Positions 1 through 5,692 are shown, counted from the first letter of the stretch. The stretch: DNA of 7,575 nucleotides from Anaerolineae bacterium (GCA_027457205.1 DAIDTM010000165.1:1-7575), one strand, 5' to 3'. Numbers and translations: made by a program. The notes: generated from the letters alone by a model not told the origin.

Positions 1-503
1 CCGAGGATGCAGCAACCGAGATGGGACCGCTCATCACGCCGCAGCATCGGCAGACGGTCGCCCAGTACATCGCAATCGGTGACGCGGAAGGCGCACGGCG
101 TTTGATTGGCGGAGACATTCCGAAAGAAGGCGCGCTCGCCACGGGCAGCTACTTGATGCCGGCGGTCTACGTCGATGTAAAGCCGCAGATGCGAATCGCG
201 CAGGAAGAAATCTTCGGACCGGTCGTCGCGATGATGCCGTTCGACACGGAAGAAGACGCGGTGCGGATCGCGAACGATAGCCATTACGGTTTGTCGGGTT
301 CCATCTGGACGCGCGATATTGGACGAGCCATGCGCGTGGTGCGCGCGTTTGAAACCGGGCTGATCTCGGTCAACAGCAGCAGCAGCGTGCACATCGAAGC
401 GCCGTTCGGTGGTGTCAAGCAAAGCGGCGTCGGGCGCGAGCAGGGCATGGTCGCGCTGGAACATTACAGCGAATACAAGAGTGTGTTTATCGCGAACGAA
501 TAA
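1..503 (+). CDS. Aldehyde dehydrogenase, C-terminal part (5' end outside window)
   Basis: The reading frame is open from base 3 to the TAA at 501-503, giving about 166 residues. It is the C-terminal third of an NAD(P)-dependent aldehyde dehydrogenase, which oxidises an aldehyde to a carboxylate in the cytoplasm. Visible family signatures are the EMGPLIT segment at the start, QEEIFGPVV (the Glu and Phe that contact the nicotinamide ribose in this family), HYGLSGSIWTRD, and FGGVKQSGVGREQG near the end. The catalytic Cys and general-base Glu would lie upstream, outside the window, so activity cannot be judged. The internal ATG at 21 is not the real start, because family-conserved sequence continues upstream of it. 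A substrate such as betaine aldehyde or an aminoaldehyde would suit the neighbours, but this is inference. The family call is secure; the subfamily is not. Confidence 0.93.
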   Translation, partial: EDAATEMGPLITPQHRQTVAQYIAIGDAEGARRLIGGDIPKEGALATGSYLMPAVYVDVKPQMRIAQEEIFGPVVAMMPFDTEEDAVRIANDSHYGLSGSIWTRDIGRAMRVVRAFETGLISVNSSSSVHIEAPFGGVKQSGVGREQGMVALEHYSEYKSVFIANE

Positions 504-507
504 ATTC

Positions 508-575
508 GGTGGTTAGGTTGTTGGGTGGTTTGGTAGTTCGTCCCAACAACCTAACGACCCAACCATCTAACCACC
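508..575. repeat. Inverted array of GT-rich octamers (4 direct + 4 inverted)
   Basis: Four tandem octamers of pattern GGTNGTTN occupy 508-539 (GGTGGTTA, GGTTGTTG, GGTGGTTT, GGTAGTTC). A 4-base centre (540-543) follows, then four reverse-complement octamers at 544-575, one with a mismatch. Perfect arms include 508-516 with 567-575 and 512-525 with 542-555, so at least two registers of hairpin are possible. It fills nearly the whole gap between the aldehyde dehydrogenase stop and the next ribosome binding site. There is no T-tract, so a classical terminator is not supported. Confidence 0.85.
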
Positions 576-578
576 TCC

Positions 579-585
579 AAAGGAG
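579..585 (+). promoter_or_regulatory. Ribosome binding site AAAGGAG for the GTG start at 591
   Basis: A strong Shine-Dalgarno sequence, AAAGGAG, sits 5 bases before the GTG at 591 and fixes that codon as the start of the amidotransferase. It begins immediately after the inverted octamer array. Confidence 0.8.
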
Positions 586-590
586 ACACT

Positions 591-1454
591 GTGACTGTTA
601 AAGAATCTCTCGCCATCTGCGTCATCAACGGTTATCCCAAACCAAACCGCGACGTGCTAGCGGAAGCCGGGATGAAGCAGGCGCACGAAATGTACGTCGA
701 CTTCTTGAAAGAGTACGTGCCGAACGCAAAAATCGACACGCTGTATATTGCCGATCTCGACACCGCGCTGCCCAGCGGAACGAATTTGTCATCGTACGAC
801 GCGTATATCTGGACGGGATCGAACCTGACGATCTATCACGATGAGCCGCGCGTCACGCGCCAGATCGAATTTTCGCGCGCGCTCTACGACGTGGGCAAGC
901 CGCAGTACGGCAGTTGCTGGGGCGTACAGATGGCGGCGGTCGCGGCGGGCGGGGAAGTGCAAAAGAATCCGAAAGGGCGCGAGTGGGCGTTCGCGCGCGA
1001 TATTCACCTGACCGACGCGGGCAAGCAGCATCCGCTCTACAAGGGCAAGCCCGCGCAGTTCGACGGATTCATCATGCACCTCGACATCGTGACGCGGATT
1101 CCGGAAGGCGGCACGCTGCTCGCGTCGAACGCGCACTCGAACGTGCAGTCGCTCGCGGTGAAACACGGCAAAGGCAGCTTCTGGGCGACGCAGTACCATC
1201 CCGAGTACAATCTATACGAAATGGCGCGCCTGCTCATCGCGCGCAAAGAGCCGCTGACGAACGAAGGATTCTTCAAGAAACAAGAAGAGGTCGAGCAGCT
1301 CGCCGCGAACATGATGCAGTTGTATCAGCATCCCGACGACAAGAAATTACGCGAGATGCTCAAGATCGGCGACGATATTCTCACCAAGCAGATTCGGCAG
1401 CAGGAATTGCGGAACTGGATCGATTATTTGGTGCTGCCGTCGATAGGTAAGTGA
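591..1454 (+). CDS. Class I glutamine amidotransferase (GMP synthase-like GATase domain)
   Basis: This 287-residue protein begins at GTG, supported by AAAGGAG 5 bases upstream. It is a stand-alone class I glutamine amidotransferase. Such domains hydrolyse glutamine through a Cys-His-Glu triad and normally hand ammonia to a partner; some relatives instead hydrolyse gamma-glutamyl amides. The nucleophile is Cys109 in YGSCWGVQMAA, and His203 and Glu205 lie in ATQYHPEYN, so all three catalytic residues are present. The GSCWGVQ elbow is closer to GMP-synthase-type GATases than to the GxCRG elbow of PuuD-type hydrolases. A C-terminal extension of about 70 residues (215-287) is charged and helical-looking. 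No synthetase domain follows, so the partner or substrate is unknown. The position after an aldehyde dehydrogenase and before a kinase and an N-demethylating flavoprotein suggests a role in amine catabolism (inference). Confidence 0.9.
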   Translation: MTVKESLAICVINGYPKPNRDVLAEAGMKQAHEMYVDFLKEYVPNAKIDTLYIADLDTALPSGTNLSSYDAYIWTGSNLTIYHDEPRVTRQIEFSRALYDVGKPQYGSCWGVQMAAVAAGGEVQKNPKGREWAFARDIHLTDAGKQHPLYKGKPAQFDGFIMHLDIVTRIPEGGTLLASNAHSNVQSLAVKHGKGSFWATQYHPEYNLYEMARLLIARKEPLTNEGFFKKQEEVEQLAANMMQLYQHPDDKKLREMLKIGDDILTKQIRQQELRNWIDYLVLPSIGK

Positions 1455-1460
1455 ATCTGA

Positions 1461-1616
1461 ACCGCGAAGACGCGAAGAGCGCGAAGATTAAATGTGTCAT
1501 TGCGAGCCGCTGAAAGCGGCGAAGCAATCTCAGCAAAATAGTGAGATTGCTTCGTCGGCACAGATCGCCTCCTCGCAATGACAAACAGCCTTCGGCGTTC
1601 TCGGCGTCTCTGCGGT
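1461..1616. repeat. Outer degenerate inverted repeat (CGCGAAG units) bracketing a palindromic element
   Basis: The left arm (1461-1486) has three copies of CGCGAAG at 1463, 1471 and 1480. The right arm (1590-1616) has three 9-base units: CTTCGGCGT, TCTCGGCGT and CTCTGCGGT. Read in reverse complement, the right arm aligns with the left arm at most positions if a few single-base gaps are allowed, so the two form an imperfect long inverted repeat. A separate palindromic element (1495-1583) lies between them. From memory, repeats of this style are common between genes in Chloroflexota and some other environmental bacteria. The right arm ends 14 bases before the kinase ATG. The 176-base gap 1455-1630 holds nothing else that I can see. 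Confidence 0.7.
1495..1583. repeat. MITE-like palindromic repeat with TGTCATTGCGAG termini
   Basis: An 89-base element has perfect 12-base terminal inverted repeats: TGTCATTGCGAG at 1495-1506 and CTCGCAATGACA at 1572-1583. Inside it is a perfect 13-base stem (1520-1532 with 1542-1554) around a 9-base loop, and a separate perfect 6-base hairpin at 1506-1520 (GCCGCT-GAA-AGCGGC). It carries no coding sequence. The termini and the GAAGCAATCTC core match, from memory, a widespread non-coding repeat found in many bacterial genomes. I see no clear target-site duplication at its edges, so mobility by a transposase in trans is possible but unproven. Confidence 0.8.
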
Positions 1617-1630
1617 GAGATTCTTGTTCC

Positions 1631-2509
1631 ATGAGTCTCTCACTCGATCAAGCCCTCACGCGCGTACCGATGTGGCGCGGCGCGCGCGGTCTGAAAACTG
1701 CGCCGCTCGGCGGCGGAATCACCAACCAGAATTTCCGCGTCGATGTTGGCGGCGAGTCGTTCGTCCTGCGCATCGGCGGCGAGAATACCGAGTTGCTCGG
1801 TATCAACCGCGAACACGAACGCGCGGCGAATGAAGCCGCGGCGCGCAGCGGCATCGCGCCGGAGGTCGTGTACTTTATCGAACCCGAAGGCTATCTCGTT
1901 ACGCGATTTGTGCGCGGTCGTCCGCTGCCGCGCGAGGAAATCGGCAAGCCGGAAAATATTCGCCGCGTCGCCGAGGTGCTCAAGCGCATCCATGCGTTGC
2001 CCGCGATTCCAGGTACGTTCTCGCCATTTCGCACCGTGGAAGATTACACGGCGATTGCGCGGCGGTACAACGTCGCGTTCCCCGACAACTTTGATTGGCT
2101 GATGGCGCGACTGCGTGAGATTCAAGCCGCGTTCCGGCACGACCCATTCACGCCGCGCCTCTGTCACAACGATTTGCTCAATGAGAATTTTCTCGATGAT
2201 GGGGCGATTCGCATTCTTGATTGGGAATACGCGGGCATGGGCGACCCCGCGTTCGACCTCGCTAACTTTGCGGTGCATCACAGTTTCAACGACGAGCAGG
2301 ATCGTTTACTGCTCGAATGTTATTTTGGTGAAGCGACCCCGCGCCGATTGGCGCAGCACAAGCTGATGAAGATCGCGTCCGACTGCCGCGAGGCGATGTG
2401 GGGATTGGTGCAGGTCGGCATCTCTAAGCTCGATTTCGATTTCCGCGTGTACGCGGACAAGCATTTCGCGCGAATGGCGGAGATGATTGGGCGCCAATTC
2501 GTAGTATAG
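1631..2509 (+). CDS. Choline kinase / aminoglycoside phosphotransferase-fold kinase
   Basis: This 292-residue protein has the layout of the choline/ethanolamine kinase (LicA-like) and APH families, which transfer phosphate from ATP to a hydroxyl on a small molecule in the cytoplasm. A glycine-rich nucleotide loop (LGGGITNQNFRV, residues 26-37) is followed by a beta strand with VLRI near residue 47. The catalytic loop is CHNDLLNENF, with His179, catalytic base Asp181 and Asn186 in HxDxxxxN spacing. The metal-binding Asp197 is in ILDWEYAGMGDPAFDLANF. Length is normal for the family. The ATG at 1631 has no clear Shine-Dalgarno; only GGTGAG at 1614-1619, at the edge of the upstream repeat, is available. 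The last two codons and the stop lie inside a REP-like repeat, so the native C-terminus may have been altered. The substrate is not identifiable; choline, ethanolamine or another amino alcohol would fit the neighbours. Confidence 0.9.
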   Translation: MSLSLDQALTRVPMWRGARGLKTAPLGGGITNQNFRVDVGGESFVLRIGGENTELLGINREHERAANEAAARSGIAPEVVYFIEPEGYLVTRFVRGRPLPREEIGKPENIRRVAEVLKRIHALPAIPGTFSPFRTVEDYTAIARRYNVAFPDNFDWLMARLREIQAAFRHDPFTPRLCHNDLLNENFLDDGAIRILDWEYAGMGDPAFDLANFAVHHSFNDEQDRLLLECYFGEATPRRLAQHKLMKIASDCREAMWGLVQVGISKLDFDFRVYADKHFARMAEMIGRQFVV

Positions 2510-2524
2510 CCCCTCGTGGGCGTC
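2501..2524 (+). repeat. REP-like element, left copy, with GTAG foot
   Basis: A 24-base unit starts with GTAG (2501-2504) and carries a small hairpin: GCCC (2509-2512), loop CTCGT, GGGC (2518-2521). It matches the reverse complement of 3062-3085 at 21 of 24 positions and 3031-3054 at 19 of 24. It overlaps the kinase gene and supplies its final two codons and TAG stop. A GTAG tetranucleotide 5' of a hairpin is the known hallmark of REP sequences recognised by RAYT transposases in E. coli. Confidence 0.8.
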
Positions 2525-2537
2525 GGATGAGAATCAA

Positions 2538-3023
2538 ATGCCTTGGGACAAACCTTACCACCCTCCCAAAAACCAGCGTCTTGATCCAGAACTCTACGCT
2601 CACGCGAACTGCGTATATTTCATGACCATTCGTGCATACATGAACCACGCGCCTTTTGTGCGCTTCGATCTCAATTTTCTAGCTCTTGAGGTTTTGCGTG
2701 AGGAACAGAAACGCCAGAATTGCCTCGTATTCACATATTGCCTAATGCCAGATCATCTGCATTTCCTCGTCAGCCCTGGTCGTGATGGCATTTCTGCATT
2801 GACGTTCACCGATCAATACAAAGGCAAAACCACGAATGCGAGTTGGGCTGTGCAATGGCGCGGCAAACTTTGGCAACCGCGTTATTTCGATCATATCGTG
2901 CGTACCGAAGAAAATCTTCACGCCATCTCTGAATATATTTTGGCTAACCCTGTCCGCAAAGGGCTGGTTGAGGATTACGAAGATTGGCAATGGGGAGGGC
3001 AGATGAACTCATTGCCGTACTGA
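2538..3023 (+). CDS. REP-associated tyrosine transposase (RAYT, Y1/IS200-like HUH family)
   Basis: This 161-residue protein belongs to the Y1 transposase superfamily, single-strand HUH endonucleases that cut and rejoin REP-type hairpins through a 5'-phosphotyrosine. The N-terminal strand VYFMTIRAY (26-34) matches the family opening. The metal-binding motif is MPDHLHFLV, with His73 and His75. The segment WQPRYFDHIVR places the candidate nucleophile at Tyr116. The family tail follows as SEYILANPVRKGLVEDYEDWQWGG. Length is typical and all key residues are present, so the protein may be active. The ATG at 2538 follows GGATGAGA (2525-2532), a plausible ribosome binding site. Base composition is more A+T-rich than neighbouring genes, consistent with separate ancestry. 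The flanking GTAG-footed hairpins are its likely DNA substrates. Confidence 0.92.
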   Translation: MPWDKPYHPPKNQRLDPELYAHANCVYFMTIRAYMNHAPFVRFDLNFLALEVLREEQKRQNCLVFTYCLMPDHLHFLVSPGRDGISALTFTDQYKGKTTNASWAVQWRGKLWQPRYFDHIVRTEENLHAISEYILANPVRKGLVEDYEDWQWGGQMNSLPY

Positions 3024-3028
3024 AATTC

Positions 3029-3087
3029 ACGTAGCATAGCGCCTTGTGCGCGTTTCACAGGAACGCCCACAAGGGGCTACACTACGT
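3029..3087. repeat. Inverted pair of REP-like elements (BIME-like)
   Basis: Two REP-like copies face each other: 3031-3054 forward and 3062-3085 reverse, joined by the 7-base loop TCACAGG. With one more flanking pair of bases on each side they form a 26-base imperfect stem with four mismatches. Each copy starts with GTAG on its own strand. The forward copy folds as GCGC-CTTGT-GCGC (3039-3051); the reverse copy as GCCC-CTTGT-GGGC on the minus strand. The C-to-G and G-to-C changes sit at paired positions, so the small stem is preserved. The structure ends 10 bases before the AGGAG of the next gene and could also affect its expression. Confidence 0.85.
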
Positions 3088-3097
3088 ATCCTGACCC

Positions 3098-3102
3098 AGG
3101 AG
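3098..3102 (+). promoter_or_regulatory. Ribosome binding site AGGAG for the GTG start at 3111
   Basis: AGGAG lies 8 bases before the GTG at 3111. With the FAD-binding strand beginning at about residue 9, as expected in this family, it fixes GTG as the start of the flavoprotein gene. Confidence 0.75.
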
Positions 3103-3110
3103 TTTTCATA

Positions 3111-5585
3111 GTGGCAAACTTTCCAACTCAAGCGCGTGTCGTCGTGATCGGCGGCGGCGTGGGCGGCACCAGCATCGCGTATCATCTCGCGCAAATGGGC
3201 TGGCGCGATGTTGTCATCGTCGAGCGCAGCGAACTCACCAGCGGCTCGACGTTTCACTCGGCAGGTCTCGTCGGTCAACTCCGGACCGATGTCAACCTGA
3301 CGAAGATGATTCGGTACAGCGTCGATCTGTACCGCAAGTTGAAAGTCGAAACCGAGTATGATCCAAACTGGCGCGAGGTGGGCAGTCTGCGGCTCGCATC
3401 TTCGCCGGAGCGGCTGGAGGAATTAAAGCGGCAAGTCGCGCTGTCGCGCTCGTTCGGCTTGCCGCTCGAACTCATCAGCACGCCAGAGGCGCAAAGACTC
3501 TTTCCGATCATGAATCCCGAAGGCGTGCTCGGCGCGGTCTATTTGCCGACTGACGGCATGGTCGATCCGAGCGGCTTGACGTACGCGCTCGCGGCGGGCG
3601 CGAAAAAATTCGGCGCGCAAATTCTCACCCAGACGCGTGTGCAGTCGATCACGCTGAAGAACAGTCGCGTCAGCGCGGTCGTCACCGATCGCGGCACGAT
3701 CCAAACGGAAATCGTCGTGAACGCCGGCGGACAGTGGGCAGGCGAGATCGCCGCGAAGGTCGGATTGTATCTGCCGGTCACGCCGATGGCGCACCTCTAC
3801 CTCATCACGCGCCCGATTCCGGGTATGCCGAAAAATTTACCGACGATGCGTGACCCGGACAATCTCGTCTACTGGCGCGAAGAAGTCGGCGGCTTGATCG
3901 CGGGTGGATACGAGCGATTGCCCAAGCCGTGGGGACTCGACGGCATCCCGCAGGATTTCAACAACAAACTCTTACCGCCGGACTGGGATCGTTTCCAACC
4001 GTTGATGGAAAGTCTCATCAAGCGCACGCCGATCATCGAACAGGCGGAAGTCAATATGCTGCTCAACGGTCCCGAAGGATTCACGCCCGACGCGGAATTT
4101 TTGCTGGGACCGACGACCGTGAAAGGGTTCTGGGTCGCCGCGGCATTCTGCGCGCACGGACTCGCGAGCGCGGGCGGCATCGGCAAGGCGATGGCGGAGT
4201 GGATCATCGATGGACACCCGGAATGGAATCTGTGGCGGCTCGATCTGCGGCGTTTTGGCAACAACTACGCGAGCCAAAAGTACACCGTCGCGCGCACGAT
4301 CGAAACGTACAGCAAGTATTACGACATTCACTATCCAAACGAAGAGCGCGAATCGATGCGCCCGCTGCGCCTCTCGCCGGCGTACTATCGCCTGAAAGAA
4401 CTCGGCGCAAGCTTTGGCGAAAAGTCCGGCTGGGAGCGACCGAATTGGTTTGAATCAAATGCGACGGAGGACGAAGGACAGAAGACGGAGGATAAAACTT
4501 CCGTCGTGGGTCATCCGTCTTCCGTCTTCCATCCGCGCGGCTGGATCGCAAAACACTATTCGCCTGCAATCGAAGCGGAACATAGCGGCACGCGCGAGCG
4601 CGCTGGCTTGTTCGACGAAACATCGTTCAGCAAGTTTGAAGTGCGCGGTGCCGGTGCGCTCGCCGCGCTGCAGTACCTCTGCGACAACGACATCGATAAA
4701 CCGGTGGGCAGCGTCGTCTACACGCAGATGCTCAACCCACGCGGCGGCATCGAATGCGATTTCACTGTGACGCGGCTCGCGGAAGACCGCTTCCGCATCG
4801 TCACCGGCACCGCGTTCGGCGAGCATGATCGTTCGTGGATTCGCCTCAATATGCCGGATGAATCTGTGGTGATCGAAGATGTCACGTCGCAGTACGCGTG
4901 CCTCGGTTTGTGGGGACCACAAGCGCGCGCAATCTTGCAGCGCGTGACGAAAGCCGATGTGTCGAACGCGGCGTTTCCGTACATGACCGCGCAGAACATC
5001 GCGGTCGGCGATGTGCCGACGTTGGCGGTGCGCGTGACGTACGTCGGCGAACTGGGCTGGGAATTTTATTGCCCGATGGAGTACGGTCAGCGATTGTGGG
5101 ATGTGTTGTGGGAAGCGGGACAGCCAGACGGCGTTGTTGCCGCCGGCTATCGCGCGATCGATTCGCTGCGGCTCGAAAAGGGCTATCGCTACTGGAGCGC
5201 GGACATCAGCCCCGATTACTCGCCGTACGAAGCCGGAATGGGCTTTGCGGTCAAACTCGACAAAGGAAACTTTATCGGACGCGACGCGCTCGTCAAACAA
5301 AAAGTCGATGGCATCCAGCGCAAACTCTGCTGCCTCACGCTCGCCGACAGTACCGCCATTGCGCTGGGCAACGAGCCGGTGCGGCGCGACAGCCAGATTG
5401 TCGGCTGGATCACGTCGGGTGGATACGGCTACTCCGTTCACAAAAGCATCGCGTATGCGTACCTCCCGTTGGAGCACACCGTAATCGGTACCGCGCTCGA
5501 TGTGGAACTTTTCGGCGAGCGCATTAACGCGACAGTGGAACGTGAGCCGCTGTGGGATCCGAAAGGAGAACGGATCAAGGCGTAG
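3111..5585 (+). CDS. FAD-dependent dimethylglycine/sarcosine dehydrogenase-like protein with GcvT domain
   Basis: This 824-residue protein has the two-module layout of dimethylglycine and sarcosine dehydrogenases/oxidases. The N-terminal DAO module (about 1-380) opens with the dinucleotide-binding motif VVIGGGVGGTS (Gly14, Gly16, Gly19). His49 in GSTFHSAG corresponds to the His that covalently binds FAD in dimethylglycine dehydrogenase. A linker domain (about 380-475) leads to a GcvT-like tetrahydrofolate-binding module (about 480-720) and its C-terminal barrel (about 725-815). Asp550 in GGIECDFTVTR matches the conserved GcvT-family Asp. The expected reaction is oxidative N-demethylation, with the one-carbon unit passed to tetrahydrofolate as 5,10-methylene-THF. 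Total length is close to characterised family members. Residues 449-475 are encoded by a palindromic heptamer repeat and look like an insertion in the inter-module linker. The electron acceptor and exact substrate cannot be told from sequence. Confidence 0.92.
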   Translation: MANFPTQARVVVIGGGVGGTSIAYHLAQMGWRDVVIVERSELTSGSTFHSAGLVGQLRTDVNLTKMIRYSVDLYRKLKVETEYDPNWREVGSLRLASSPERLEELKRQVALSRSFGLPLELISTPEAQRLFPIMNPEGVLGAVYLPTDGMVDPSGLTYALAAGAKKFGAQILTQTRVQSITLKNSRVSAVVTDRGTIQTEIVVNAGGQWAGEIAAKVGLYLPVTPMAHLYLITRPIPGMPKNLPTMRDPDNLVYWREEVGGLIAGGYERLPKPWGLDGIPQDFNNKLLPPDWDRFQPLMESLIKRTPIIEQAEVNMLLNGPEGFTPDAEFLLGPTTVKGFWVAAAFCAHGLASAGGIGKAMAEWIIDGHPEWNLWRLDLRRFGNNYASQKYTVARTIETYSKYYDIHYPNEERESMRPLRLSPAYYRLKELGASFGEKSGWERPNWFESNATEDEGQKTEDKTSVVGHPSSVFHPRGWIAKHYSPAIEAEHSGTRERAGLFDETSFSKFEVRGAGALAALQYLCDNDIDKPVGSVVYTQMLNPRGGIECDFTVTRLAEDRFRIVTGTAFGEHDRSWIRLNMPDESVVIEDVTSQYACLGLWGPQARAILQRVTKADVSNAAFPYMTAQNIAVGDVPTLAVRVTYVGELGWEFYCPMEYGQRLWDVLWEAGQPDGVVAAGYRAIDSLRLEKGYRYWSADISPDYSPYEAGMGFAVKLDKGNFIGRDALVKQKVDGIQRKLCCLTLADSTAIALGNEPVRRDSQIVGWITSGGYGYSVHKSIAYAYLPLEHTVIGTALDVELFGERINATVEREPLWDPKGERIKA
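4463..4533. repeat. Inverted heptamer array inside the flavoprotein coding sequence
   Basis: Four in-phase heptamers of pattern GACGGAG occupy 4463-4490 (GACGGAG, GACGAAG, GACAGAA, GACGGAG). After a short centre, five in-phase heptamers of the reverse-complement pattern TTCCGTC occupy 4499-4533 (one, GTGGGTC, is degenerate). The best hairpin pairs 4481-4493 with 4517-4529 at 11 of 13 positions. Because the period is 7 and not a multiple of 3, the repeat does not encode a repeated peptide; it is a DNA-level structure. It lies between the FAD module and the GcvT module and keeps the frame open, encoding a polar stretch with EDEGQKTEDK. Confidence 0.85.
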
Positions 5586-5593
5586 AGAAATTG

Positions 5594-5651
5594 GACGCGG
5601 ACGCGCGCGGAGCGAATGTAATCTGTGTGCATCCGCGTCTTTCGGTGCGTT
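5594..5651. repeat. Degenerate period-10 inverted array between genes
   Basis: Two forward units with GCGGA cores at 10-base spacing (GACGCGGA at 5594-5601, CGCGCGGA at 5604-5611) are followed by three reverse-type units at 10-base spacing (from 5622, 5632 and 5642: TCTGTGTGCA, TCCGCGTCTT, TCGGTGCGTT). The perfect pair is 5594-5601 with 5632-5639, extended by one mismatch and two more pairs. Five Ts at 5650-5654 follow, so a weak terminator for the flavoprotein gene is possible, but the loop is long (about 24 bases) and I would not rely on it. Confidence 0.55.
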
Positions 5652-5655
5652 TTTG

Positions 5656-5664
5656 TGGTATAAT
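5656..5664 (+). promoter_or_regulatory. Extended -10 promoter for the toxin-antitoxin pair
   Basis: TGGTATAAT at 5656-5664 is a perfect consensus -10 (TATAAT, 5659-5664) with the extended TGN element. No good -35 is present at the usual spacing (the region around 5636-5643 is poor), which is typical of extended -10 promoters. Transcription would start near 5671, just ahead of the GGAGGGAG ribosome binding site at 5683-5690 and the ATG at 5693. It would give the pair its own transcription independent of the upstream cluster. Confidence 0.65.
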
Positions 5665-5692
5665 CGAGGCGCAGTAATTTGAGGAGGGAGAT

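Larger units (their letters stand above)
2501..3087 (+). mobile_element. RAYT transposase unit bounded by REP-like sequences
   Basis: A single RAYT gene (2538-3023) has one REP-like copy immediately on its left (2501-2524) and an inverted pair immediately on its right (3029-3087). The unit is about 0.59 kb and richer in A+T than its surroundings. It separates a kinase gene from a flavoprotein gene that otherwise look like cluster neighbours. The exact ends are inferred from the repeat boundaries; no target-site duplication is evident. RAYTs are usually single-copy domesticated transposases that spread REPs, so the unit may not itself be mobile now. Confidence 0.7.

Noticed and set aside
508..575. 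Rho-independent terminator after the aldehyde dehydrogenase
   Set aside because: The hairpin has no following T-tract, and it is made of tandem units with several registers, unlike a simple terminator stem.
591..1454. Assignment as PuuD (gamma-glutamyl-GABA hydrolase)
   Set aside because: The nucleophile elbow reads GSCWGVQ, closer to GMP-synthase-type GATases, and the neighbours lack a PuuA-like ligase within the window.
1640..2281. A 213-codon minus-strand open frame opposite the kinase gene
   Set aside because: It mirrors the kinase codons. The plus-strand HxDxxxxN and DWE motifs are decisive.
2538..3023. Assignment as a standard IS200/IS605 TnpA
   Set aside because: The NPVRKGLVEDYEDW tail and the flanking GTAG-footed hairpins point to the RAYT branch; no TnpB and no IS200-type ends are present.
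4463..4533. CRISPR-like or protein tandem-repeat interpretation of the heptamer array
   Set aside because: Units are only 7 bases with no spacers, and the period is not a multiple of three, so it is neither a CRISPR array nor a peptide repeat.
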